Source: a virus. Taken from it: a DNA stretch of 64,000 bases. Shown piece after piece: positions 51,301 through 58,301 of the stretch; the stretch's first letter is position 1, and each line of letters begins with the position of its first letter. Under the pieces are notes generated by a model that worked only from the letters and a program-made list of their open reading frames with translations, ran no database searches and had not been told where the DNA came from. Made by a program: the position numbers and the translations under genes. The stretch is from positions 1 through 64,000 of IMG/VR virus record IMGVR_UViG_3300042923_001092, one strand, 5' to 3'.

Positions 51301-52149
51301 ATGGGAAAAATTACTGTATCAGCTTTGCAGGAAGGATGCAAAGAATTAGGAATTGAAACAAATTCTAAAAAGTTAAAAGAGTTAGAGACTCTTATCGACA
51401 AAAAACTTTTTGAAACTGAACTCGGTTACGAATGCCCATCTTGTGGCAAGGATATTCCGGATGTTAAAAAATGCCCGTATTGTGGAGAGTCTTTTGAAGA
51501 AGCTGAAGATGAAGAAGTAGTTGAAGAAAATGATGAAACAGCTGAAGAAAATGATGAAGCAGAAAACGACACAGCTGAAGAAGATGAAGAAAATGATGAA
51601 GCTGATGACAATGAAGATGGCGATGCCACAGATGCAGAGAGCGATGCCGATGAAGAAATTAAAAAAGCAGCAGAAGAGGTTGCTGGAAAAGTAGTTGACA
51701 AAAAAGGCAAATCATCTGATAAAAAAGAAGACAAAAAGGCCGATAAAAAAGAAGACAAAAAGGCCGATAAAAAAGAAGACAAAAAGGCTGAGAAAAAGGG
51801 CCGTCCTGAAGGGACTTCTGCGGATACTCAGAAGAAAAATGAAGAATTTGAACAGCTTGTTGCAGAGATTGATAAAGTTATCGGTAAAGATTTTGAAAAA
51901 AGAGAAAGAAAAACCGGTATTACTTATGTCAAAGATGGCAAGAGAATCCTCAAAGCTGTAAAAACTGGTAAAGTTCTGGTAGTTGAATTTAATGCCGAAG
52001 TTGAATCCGATGTTGATGGCTTAACTAAATATACCGAGGAACAGGCAAAGCAGAAACACCTCGGAACTACAAAAGCAGTTTATGATGGCGGCGACACCAA
52101 AGTTGTTACAAAGTTAGTTAAAGAAGCTTTAAAGAACTTTGGTAAATAA
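51301..52149 (+). CDS. Modular KHLGT-domain protein with zinc ribbon and charged linkers
   Basis: This 282-residue protein starts 8 nt after AAAGGAG. It has four parts. A short helical N-terminal segment is followed by a zinc ribbon at residues 44-63 (CPSCGKDIPDVKKCPYCG). Then come a very acidic region (about 64-120) and a Lys/Asp/Glu-rich repeat (about 140-165). The C-terminal 100 residues contain an AKQKHLGTTKA motif also found in the minus-strand gene at 1330-1704. Its codon use is relatively rich in G/C, like the capsid gene, so it is likely abundant. A terminator follows. It may be a DNA-binding or replisome protein. The function is unknown. Confidence 0.65.
   Translation: MGKITVSALQEGCKELGIETNSKKLKELETLIDKKLFETELGYECPSCGKDIPDVKKCPYCGESFEEAEDEEVVEENDETAEENDEAENDTAEEDEENDEADDNEDGDATDAESDADEEIKKAAEEVAGKVVDKKGKSSDKKEDKKADKKEDKKADKKEDKKAEKKGRPEGTSADTQKKNEEFEQLVAEIDKVIGKDFEKRERKTGITYVKDGKRILKAVKTGKVLVVEFNAEVESDVDGLTKYTEEQAKQKHLGTTKAVYDGGDTKVVTKLVKEALKNFGK
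51718..51789 (+). repeat. Three in-frame 24-bp tandem repeats
   Basis: Three copies of a 24-bp unit occupy 51718-51741, 51742-51765 and 51766-51789. The last copy ends in T instead of C. Each unit encodes DKKEDKKA. The repeats form the basic linker of the 51301-52149 protein and could vary in number between relatives through slippage or recombination. Confidence 0.9.
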
Positions 52150-52171
52150 TATATTTCTTCTCCTTAATTAA

Positions 52172-52195
52172 GGGAGGCACCAGGCCTCCCTTTTT
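52172..52195 (+). terminator. Terminator after the 51301 gene
   Basis: GGGAGGC (52172-52178), loop ACCAG, GCCTCCC (52184-52190), followed by five T residues. Confidence 0.9.
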
Positions 52196-52238
52196 GAATG
52201 TTTAAGCATCTACATATAATAAATTTTATTTGCTCAAC

Positions 52239-52267
52239 GTTAATAAATGACAAATGAATAATATTAT
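52239..52267 (+). promoter_or_regulatory. GTTAAT-type promoter of the redox/nucleotide block
   Basis: GTTAAT (52239-52244) and TATTAT (52262-52267) are 17 bp apart, and the spacer begins AAATGA, as in the promoters at 41577 and 57062. Confidence 0.65.
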
Positions 52268-52292
52268 AATATTATATAAAGGAGGTTAAAAC

Positions 52293-53210
52293 GTGTCTAA
52301 ATACATAATTGGTGGTGGAATAACTGGATTAATAGCTTCTTTTTATAATCCAGACTATCGAATTATAACAGATAAAATTGGTGGCCAGATGGCTGCTAAT
52401 ACTGCTGGTCCTAGGATTCTTGAAGTAAATGAATATTCAAGAATGTTTTTAAAAGATTTGGGATTTGAAAACGTAAATACTAAATTTGCTAAGATTGGAT
52501 ATAAAGTAAGAGGCAAGATAGTAGATTCTATAAGTAAAAGCTTAAGAAATAAATATTATTTAAAATCAAGATGCCTTGATGACGCCAATTTAATACCAAA
52601 TTCTATAATGTCAGACGGAAAGAATACTATTGAATATTTTGATATAAGTTGGGATGAAATAATTGAAAGACTTATATCAAATATCAAAAAGCCAGTAATT
52701 AATAAAATAACTTCAATAGACACTGAAGAAAAAATAATCGTTTTAGATGGTCTTCCATTTAGATATGAAAAATTAATATCGACAATTCCTGCACCGGCTT
52801 TTTTTAAAGCATCTAAGCTTAATCCAGAAAAAGAGCTAAAATTTATTCAAAAGGTATTTATCATAGTAGATAGTAGTACCATTGATATGAGAGAATATGA
52901 ATATATTTATTATCCAGAATGTCAATACCCATATCATAGGATATCGAAAGTTGGTTCTAATAAGCTTTCGATAGAATTTACTACTAATGAAGATACATCT
53001 AAGATACTTAATTATTGGAAACATATTTCCATACAAAATATAATTATACCAATAGGTCAGATACAATCTGGAATGATTAGTAAAGTTAAAGATATATCTT
53101 TTTTTGGCAGATACGCTTGCTGGGATCATGATTTAAAAGTTGATGATGTTATTAGGCAGAGCATAGACTATAATGATACAGAAAGGAAAAATATTTATGA
53201 TGGAATATAA
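52293..53210 (+). CDS. FAD/NAD(P)-binding amine-oxidase-like oxidoreductase
   Basis: The GTG start at 52293 lies 9 nt after AAAGGAGG. The 305-residue protein begins with a dinucleotide-binding fingerprint GGGITGLIASF and has KIGGQMAANTAGPRI after the first strand. A typical second FAD motif follows near the C-terminus (ISFFGRYACWDHDLKVDDVI). It resembles the UDP-galactopyranose mutase/amine oxidase fold, but is short for these enzymes. It would oxidise an amine or another small substrate. It opens the nucleotide/redox block and overlaps the next gene by 14 nt. Confidence 0.65.
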   Translation: MSKYIIGGGITGLIASFYNPDYRIITDKIGGQMAANTAGPRILEVNEYSRMFLKDLGFENVNTKFAKIGYKVRGKIVDSISKSLRNKYYLKSRCLDDANLIPNSIMSDGKNTIEYFDISWDEIIERLISNIKKPVINKITSIDTEEKIIVLDGLPFRYEKLISTIPAPAFFKASKLNPEKELKFIQKVFIIVDSSTIDMREYEYIYYPECQYPYHRISKVGSNKLSIEFTTNEDTSKILNYWKHISIQNIIIPIGQIQSGMISKVKDISFFGRYACWDHDLKVDDVIRQSIDYNDTERKNIYDGI

Positions 53211-54150
53211 AGATAAGCTTAAACATATATGGGATGTTCAATTAGACTTTAATAAAAAGTTTTATAAGTCTAAAATAGGTAAAGATATGAATGATATGAC
53301 TATGGAAGAAAAGGTATTTTGGTCAAAAAATCAATTACTTTCTATAGTTAAAGAATCTATGGAAGTACTTGATGAAATTCCTAATTGGAAGGAGCATAGA
53401 AACATAGCTACAGAATTTATACCATCAAATCTTTTTGAAGAGATTATCGATGTTAATAAGTTCTCTTTAGGGCTTGCTCAAATATGGGGTATGACTTTCG
53501 AGGATTATTATAAAGAATACCTTAGAAAAAGTTGGGTTGTTGATCAGCGTTGGACTCAAGAACATGACTTAAAATCTATAAACGAAGACGATAAGATTGT
53601 TGGAATAGATATTGATGGAATATTAGGAGATTATCCAAAATGGTTTCTTAAATTTGTTTATGAAAAAACTGGTAAAGAGTTTAATACACTTGAGCAAGTT
53701 AAAAATTGTTTCGGTACTTCGGAATATGAGGGATTAAAGTCTTTATACAGACAGTCAGGATGGAAAGCAACAATGCCTGTTTGTGAACATGCATCTGAAT
53801 TTACAAATCTTCTTCATAACAAAGGATATAAAATAATAATACTTACAGCTAGACCTTATAAGGATTATTATACTATTTATCCGGATACATTACAATTTCT
53901 TAAAGAAAATGAAATATATTTTGATGCTATAATTTGGGATGAAGAAAAACATTTAAGGATTATTAAAGAATTTCCGAAAATGCTTTTTATGATTGATGAT
54001 ACACTTGAAGTGGCAGAAGCAGTTGCAGCAGAAGGATATGTTGTATTTTTAAAACAGACAGAGCCTTTTGTCAATATCGATCCTAAATTTTGGGATAAAA
54101 TTATTACATTTAGTGACCTATTAGAAATACCCGAAAAATGGAATATATAA
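53197..54150 (+). CDS. All-alpha dUTPase/MazG-like domain fused to a HAD phosphatase
   Basis: The start at 53197 is chosen from AGAAAGGAAAAA; an earlier in-frame start at 53173 has no site. Of 317 residues, the first 130 resemble dimeric dUTPase-like NTP pyrophosphatases (NQLLSIVKESMEVLDEIPNWKEHRN, FEEIIDVNKFSLGLAQIWGM). The second part is a HAD domain (VGIDIDGILGDYP, ILTARPYKDYY, KMLFMIDDTLEVAEAVAAEGY). A dNTP-to-dNMP and then dNMP-to-nucleoside activity in one chain would remove an unwanted nucleotide from the pool. This is an inference. It could also act on another substrate. Confidence 0.65.
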   Translation: MMEYKDKLKHIWDVQLDFNKKFYKSKIGKDMNDMTMEEKVFWSKNQLLSIVKESMEVLDEIPNWKEHRNIATEFIPSNLFEEIIDVNKFSLGLAQIWGMTFEDYYKEYLRKSWVVDQRWTQEHDLKSINEDDKIVGIDIDGILGDYPKWFLKFVYEKTGKEFNTLEQVKNCFGTSEYEGLKSLYRQSGWKATMPVCEHASEFTNLLHNKGYKIIILTARPYKDYYTIYPDTLQFLKENEIYFDAIIWDEEKHLRIIKEFPKMLFMIDDTLEVAEAVAAEGYVVFLKQTEPFVNIDPKFWDKIITFSDLLEIPEKWNI

Positions 54151-54174
54151 ACCATTAGGTGCATTATTTTGAGC

Positions 54175-54203
54175 TGTCTATAAAGGTTCTAAATAGGTTA
54201 AAT
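54175..54203 (+). promoter_or_regulatory. Promoter-like GTTCTAAATAGG element
   Basis: GTCTATAAAGGTTCTAAATAGG followed by TTAAAT (54198-54203) matches the element at 39561-39589 in sequence and spacing, but its -10 (TTAAAT) is weak. It lies about 24 bp before the dNMP kinase. Confidence 0.35.
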
Positions 54204-54226
54204 TTATTATTGGAAGGGGTTTTAAA

Positions 54227-54673
54227 ATGGCTATTTTATTTTTTGTAGGTGTTGATAAAACAGGTAAAACTACTTTATTAAAAAATGTTTTAAAAGAAAC
54301 TAATCGTCATATATGTATTGATAGATTTACTCCATGTCAAGTAGTATACGGAAGAATACATGATAAAAAAGACACACCAAAAGTTAAAGAATTTAGAGAA
54401 TTAGAAACATTTTTACGATATTCTCCTATACCAGCTGCATTTGTTTATGTGTCAGCAGAGACAGATATGATAATAAAAAGATTTAAGCAGCATGATGAAA
54501 AAGATATAGATATTAGTCAAATAAGTATTGTTAAAATTTTATATGATCAGTACTTAAGTTCATCTCCGCTACCATGTTTACGTATTGATACAACCGGAGA
54601 CTCAATAGAAAAATGCACTAATACGATTATCGAGTTTGCAGATAGGCTTGATAGAAAGGAGATTTATATATGA
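54227..54673 (+). CDS. Thymidylate kinase-like dNMP kinase
   Basis: This 148-residue P-loop protein begins MAILFFVGVDKTGKTTLLKNVL (GVDKTGKTT), with CIDRFTPCQVVYGR in the DRF position and a later LRIDTTGDSIEK stretch. These are features of the thymidylate kinase family, although the length is short (usual about 200), so part of the lid region may be missing. It would phosphorylate a deoxynucleoside monophosphate, perhaps a modified one. The stop overlaps the next gene's start (ATGA). Confidence 0.65.
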   Translation: MAILFFVGVDKTGKTTLLKNVLKETNRHICIDRFTPCQVVYGRIHDKKDTPKVKEFRELETFLRYSPIPAAFVYVSAETDMIIKRFKQHDEKDIDISQISIVKILYDQYLSSSPLPCLRIDTTGDSIEKCTNTIIEFADRLDRKEIYI

Positions 54674-55686
54674 AAGCAAAATTAGGGCTTGGTGGATATT
54701 TTACAGACACCAAAGACAATCCAGCTTCCATTATAAGATATGCTTATGATTTTGGTGGAGTAAGATTTTTTGATACTTCACCAGTATATGGAACTAGTGA
54801 GCAAATTTTTGGACATGCACTAAAAGATTATCCAAGAGAATCTTATGAACTTTCAACAAAAACAAAAGCTAAAACTGTTGAAGAGCTTCATTCTTCGTTT
54901 TTACAAAGCTTATTTAATCTTAACACTAATTATATAGATATGTATTTTGGTCATTCAGCTATAGATGATGATAATACATGGAAAGATTTTCAAAAGATAA
55001 TAAATGAACTTTTAAGATTAAAGTCAATCAATTATATCAAAAAGATTGGAGTATCTGGACATTCTGTTTCTGCAGCTATAAAAGCGATAAACAGTGGTTT
55101 GATTGATGTTATAATGGTACCTCATTCTATAATGTACAGAAAATTTGAAGGAGTGATTCAATTAGCTAAGTCCAAAAACATAGAAGTAATTACTATGAAA
55201 AACTTTGCTAGTGGAATATTGCTTGGTGGTCCGGATACTAATGAATATAAAAAAGACGTATCAATGCAGGATATTATCAATTTTTCTTCTTATTGCGGAG
55301 ATATAATAATACCAACTCCAAGATCTATTAATCAATTTAAAGAAATAAGTAACTGTTATCTAAATGCAGCTGAACTTAATACATCTAAATTAATTAATAT
55401 AGAAAGTAAGATAATAAAACATCTTGGCACGGATTTTTGCAGATTTTGTAATGAATGCAGACCCTGCCCTAAGCATGGATGGCAAATGTCACAACCAAGC
55501 ATCTTAAAGGCAATGTTATATCAGTCAAAGTTAGGAATAGATGGAAAAGAAAGATATTCTAATTTTGCTTATAATGTAAATCATTGCGAAGGATGTGATA
55601 GCGAATGCTCGCATATGTGCCCTTTTGGTATAGATATTAAAGAAAAAATGCAAAATGCACACAACATTTTTACAGGAGGAAAATAA
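54670..55686 (+). CDS. Aldo-keto reductase with C-terminal ferredoxin-like domain
   Basis: This 338-residue protein shows aldo-keto reductase features: RFFDTSPVYGTSEQIFGHAL (Asp and Tyr of the family's catalytic set), TKTKAKTVEELHSSFLQSLFNLNTNYIDMYFGHS, and IIIPTPRSINQF near the end of the barrel. The C-terminus contains Cys257, Cys260, Cys263, Cys266 and a second Cys group (NHCEGCDSECSHMCPFGIDI), as in 4Fe-4S-bearing AKR proteins. It would reduce a carbonyl or another group. Its position directly before the radical SAM gene suggests consecutive steps on one substrate. Confidence 0.75.
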   Translation: MKAKLGLGGYFTDTKDNPASIIRYAYDFGGVRFFDTSPVYGTSEQIFGHALKDYPRESYELSTKTKAKTVEELHSSFLQSLFNLNTNYIDMYFGHSAIDDDNTWKDFQKIINELLRLKSINYIKKIGVSGHSVSAAIKAINSGLIDVIMVPHSIMYRKFEGVIQLAKSKNIEVITMKNFASGILLGGPDTNEYKKDVSMQDIINFSSYCGDIIIPTPRSINQFKEISNCYLNAAELNTSKLINIESKIIKHLGTDFCRFCNECRPCPKHGWQMSQPSILKAMLYQSKLGIDGKERYSNFAYNVNHCEGCDSECSHMCPFGIDIKEKMQNAHNIFTGGK

Positions 55687-56754
55687 ATGGATGTAGTTAA
55701 TGAAAAAGCAGCTAAAAAAATATTGCCATATGTAAAGTCAATAGAAAATGGTACTATAAAAGGCCCAATTTCGTTGCACTTATTAATAACTGACTTTTGT
55801 GTTAATAAGTGCAACATGTGTGGACATTGGAAGACTAAATGCAAAAAAAGTTTAAGTCTTGATGTTATAAAAAACATTTGGTCAGAGATGAACGAAAATG
55901 ATTGTGAATCAGTTTGTCTTACTGGCGGAGATCCAATTTTGCATCCAAATTTTGAGGAAATATTAGATCTTAAAAGAAATTTTGACCTTGGTGTTATTTG
56001 TACCGGAAATTTTAATCCAAAATTTGATTTTGAAAAGCTTTCCAAACTTAAATGGTTACGCTTTTCTATTGATTCTTTAAACCTTGATAGATATATGGAA
56101 ATAAGAGGTTTGAGTAATTTATATTCAGTTATAATTCCTAATCTTATAAAGGCTAAGAATTATATAGATCAGGTCGGTATAAATTTCACTATACAAAAGA
56201 AAAATATTATGGATGTAAGAGATATTGTAAAATTTGCTTATAATGAAGAAATTTATAGACTTATGATATATCCAATGCATGGTGATAGTGACTTATGCTT
56301 AAATTCTGAAGATATTAAAGTTGTTTTAGAACAATTAAGAGAAGTAATTAAGTACGGATTTCATAAAGAAATACCAGAAAATAATATTGTATTTTTGTAT
56401 CAAAGTTTAAAAGCAGCTTTAGAAAAAGACACTGAAGTAAGAAAAGCAGTTTTTGATTATTCTAAATATCCTTGTATTATAAATAAAATACATTTATCTG
56501 TAGGTTCTGATGGAAATGTATTTCCTTGTGAAATGATTGCAGATGATACAGATGCATATGGAGAAAGAGATTTTTGGGATACACATTCACATTATAATAG
56601 TCTTGGAAACGTGAATGAAGAAAGTTTGATGAAAATATGGAAAAATAATTTTGACAACTCCTTTTGTTCCGGAAAATGTGAAAATTGCTTCAGTAGATAT
56701 TTACCTATTAATAAAGCTTATTATGAAAATATTGGAAAGAGGATATTTATATGA
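55687..56754 (+). CDS. Radical SAM/SPASM-like enzyme
   Basis: This 355-residue protein has the radical SAM cluster motif C38-x3-C42-x2-C45 (LITDFCVNKCNMCGHWKT). SVCLTGGDPILHPNFEEI follows as the GGxP SAM-binding element. The C-terminus has CIINKIHLSVGSDGNVFPCEMI and FCSGKCENCFSRY, like a SPASM/twitch auxiliary cluster. Enzymes of this type modify peptides, nucleotides or small molecules. It starts at the codon following the AKR gene and overlaps the following small gene by 4 nt, which supports co-function. Confidence 0.75.
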   Translation: MDVVNEKAAKKILPYVKSIENGTIKGPISLHLLITDFCVNKCNMCGHWKTKCKKSLSLDVIKNIWSEMNENDCESVCLTGGDPILHPNFEEILDLKRNFDLGVICTGNFNPKFDFEKLSKLKWLRFSIDSLNLDRYMEIRGLSNLYSVIIPNLIKAKNYIDQVGINFTIQKKNIMDVRDIVKFAYNEEIYRLMIYPMHGDSDLCLNSEDIKVVLEQLREVIKYGFHKEIPENNIVFLYQSLKAALEKDTEVRKAVFDYSKYPCIINKIHLSVGSDGNVFPCEMIADDTDAYGERDFWDTHSHYNSLGNVNEESLMKIWKNNFDNSFCSGKCENCFSRYLPINKAYYENIGKRIFI

Positions 56755-57053
56755 GAATAACAGGTATATATAGTCCATTAAAAATATATTTTGATCTTGG
56801 TGGCCAGATGGCTGGTAAGAGATGTTTTACATTATGCAAAGATACTTATTCTGAAAACGACAGGTATACTATTTGGCTTGATGGTTCCAGATTAAAATGC
56901 AAAAGAGAACAGATAATAGATACAATGAATGAACATTTAAGAATAATTGACAAAAATGTTAAATTGTCTAATGAACAAATTGACTTTATTAATGAAATAA
57001 TAAAAAATCATAAATTCGAAATGAATTATTATTTTGCGATAGAAACAATTTAA
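56751..57053 (+). CDS. Small protein coupled to the radical SAM gene, unknown function
   Basis: This 100-residue protein overlaps the radical SAM stop (ATGA). The N-terminal half has a strand-rich FDLGGQMAGKRCFTLCKDTY...RYTIWLDGSRLKCKR segment with three Cys. The C-terminal half is helical with NEHLRIIDKNVKLSNEQIDFINEIIKNHKFEM. It could be a partner or substrate carrier for the radical SAM enzyme, but no known family is recognised. Confidence 0.5.
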   Translation: MRITGIYSPLKIYFDLGGQMAGKRCFTLCKDTYSENDRYTIWLDGSRLKCKREQIIDTMNEHLRIIDKNVKLSNEQIDFINEIIKNHKFEMNYYFAIETI

Positions 57054-57061
57054 TTTTAGAC

Positions 57062-57090
57062 GTTAATAAATGATTCTAATATGATATAAT
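57062..57090 (+). promoter_or_regulatory. GTTAAT-type promoter before the divergent ThyX gene
   Basis: GTTAAT (57062-57067) and TATAAT (57085-57090) with a 17-bp spacer beginning AAATGA. Of the series it is the closest to the 41577 copy. Confidence 0.75.
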
Positions 57091-57119
57091 ATTATTATAA
57101 AACAATAAAGGAGGAAATA

Positions 57120-58166
57120 ATGGAAAACTCAATTCAAAAAATAAATGAATTAAGAAGTGTTATGGGAACTTTACCAGATCAGGACCCGCAGCTTAAAACT
57201 GAATTTATTAAGGGCGTTACTGGAATTTCAGTTGAACTTATCGGAACAGTAGAAAATCCGTATAAGCCGATGTTTATATTAGGGACTACATGCTGGGGTA
57301 AGAAAGTTAATAAATGGGAAGAAACATTACCCGAACACAGGTTTGAAGTAGTAAAGGCGGCTTTAAGGGGTCAGGCATTACCTCTTGCATTGGAAACTCC
57401 TCAGTTTTCATTTGCTATTGAAGGTCCATCAAGAGCGGCATTTGATCAGATTGCAAGAGCAAGGCTTGGTGTTGTATTTTCTGCCAGAGGTATGAGAGAT
57501 AATAATTGGAAAGACGCTTCAATTCGTATTCCGACTTCTTTGTGGCCTACAAAAAAAGAAGATATTTTGCATGATGAATATCTTCTTGATGGCAAAAGAA
57601 GCGATGAACATAATAATGCTTATATAAAGGTTGAAAACTTTAAAAATATAGAAATTACAATGCTTGAAGTAAAACAACTTTACGCTGATATTGTAGATGT
57701 TGGAAAAGGTTCTTGGCAGGCTGCAAGGAGCGTATTGCCTTTATATGTAGTTTATGGTTTTTCAATGGGAATTAATTTCCAAGCATTAAGAAGCTTATGC
57801 AGCTCAAGAATGAAATTTTGCGAAATGGAAGATACAGTTGCAGTAGCATGGCTTTTAGCAAAAGCAGTATCTGAAAAATTCCCTTTACTTGGTTCTTATT
57901 TAAGACCCGGATGTGACTGGTCTGGTAAATGTCAGTACCATAAAGCTTATTCTTTATCTGAAATGTTCGGTTGTTTATTTAAAGAATGTGGCAGAAACGA
58001 ATGCACCGATACAAATGATTATGCAGAATTTAATGAAACATGTACAAATTATCGTGATCTTGAGGAACAGCTTGGTATTCATATTACAAGGCCAAATGAG
58101 TGGCCTAAATTTGAAAATTTCGATGATTTGTCGGATATAGATAAAGCATTATTTATGCAGGATTAA
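57120..58166 (+). CDS. Divergent ThyX homologue with altered active-site motif and Cys-rich tail
   Basis: This 348-residue protein has the order of flavin-dependent thymidylate synthase: LALETPQFSFAIEGPSRAAFDQIARARLG in place of the LEH-x-x-FSF-x-I/V-EGVSRA-x-x-HQ-x-VRHR segment, and SWQAARSVLPLYVVYGFSMGINFQALRSLCSSRM in place of ARxxLPxxxYTEFYxxxNARxLxHFLxLR. The signature RHR is R113-A114-R115, and the S-x-R element that follows is not conserved. The C-terminal 60 residues carry many Cys (CDWSGKCQYH, GCLF-x-ECGRNEC), possibly a metal site. The gene is relatively GC-rich and probably highly expressed. It may act on dUMP or another nucleotide in a modified way. The function is unproven. Confidence 0.65.
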   Translation: MENSIQKINELRSVMGTLPDQDPQLKTEFIKGVTGISVELIGTVENPYKPMFILGTTCWGKKVNKWEETLPEHRFEVVKAALRGQALPLALETPQFSFAIEGPSRAAFDQIARARLGVVFSARGMRDNNWKDASIRIPTSLWPTKKEDILHDEYLLDGKRSDEHNNAYIKVENFKNIEITMLEVKQLYADIVDVGKGSWQAARSVLPLYVVYGFSMGINFQALRSLCSSRMKFCEMEDTVAVAWLLAKAVSEKFPLLGSYLRPGCDWSGKCQYHKAYSLSEMFGCLFKECGRNECTDTNDYAEFNETCTNYRDLEEQLGIHITRPNEWPKFENFDDLSDIDKALFMQD

Positions 58167-58168
58167 TT

Positions 58169-58277
58169 TTAAGGTGTGGCTATAGATTAATAGTTTATAC
58201 CACACCTTAATTAACTTATTATAGAAGATTAGTCGCTTTATTTTAATAGTATTAATCTTCTATAATAAGTTAATTAA
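58169..58277 (+). repeat. Two overlapping hairpins before the ThyA-like gene
   Basis: The first hairpin pairs TTAAGGTGTGG (58169-58179) with CCACACCTTAA (58200-58210). The second has 25 perfect bp, 58207-58231 with 58253-58277, around a 21-nt loop. They share 58207-58210, so the outer base pairs are mutually exclusive. Neither is followed by a T-run. Confidence 0.8.
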
Positions 58278-58301
58278 AATAAAGAAATGGAGAAATAGAT
58301 T

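Noticed and set aside
51426-51782. 118-residue minus-strand Ser-rich open frame
   Set aside because: It is antisense to the acidic and lysine repeats of the 51301 gene and is low complexity.
51718-51789. Tandem repeat as a CRISPR array
   Set aside because: The units are directly adjacent without spacers and are in frame within a coding sequence.
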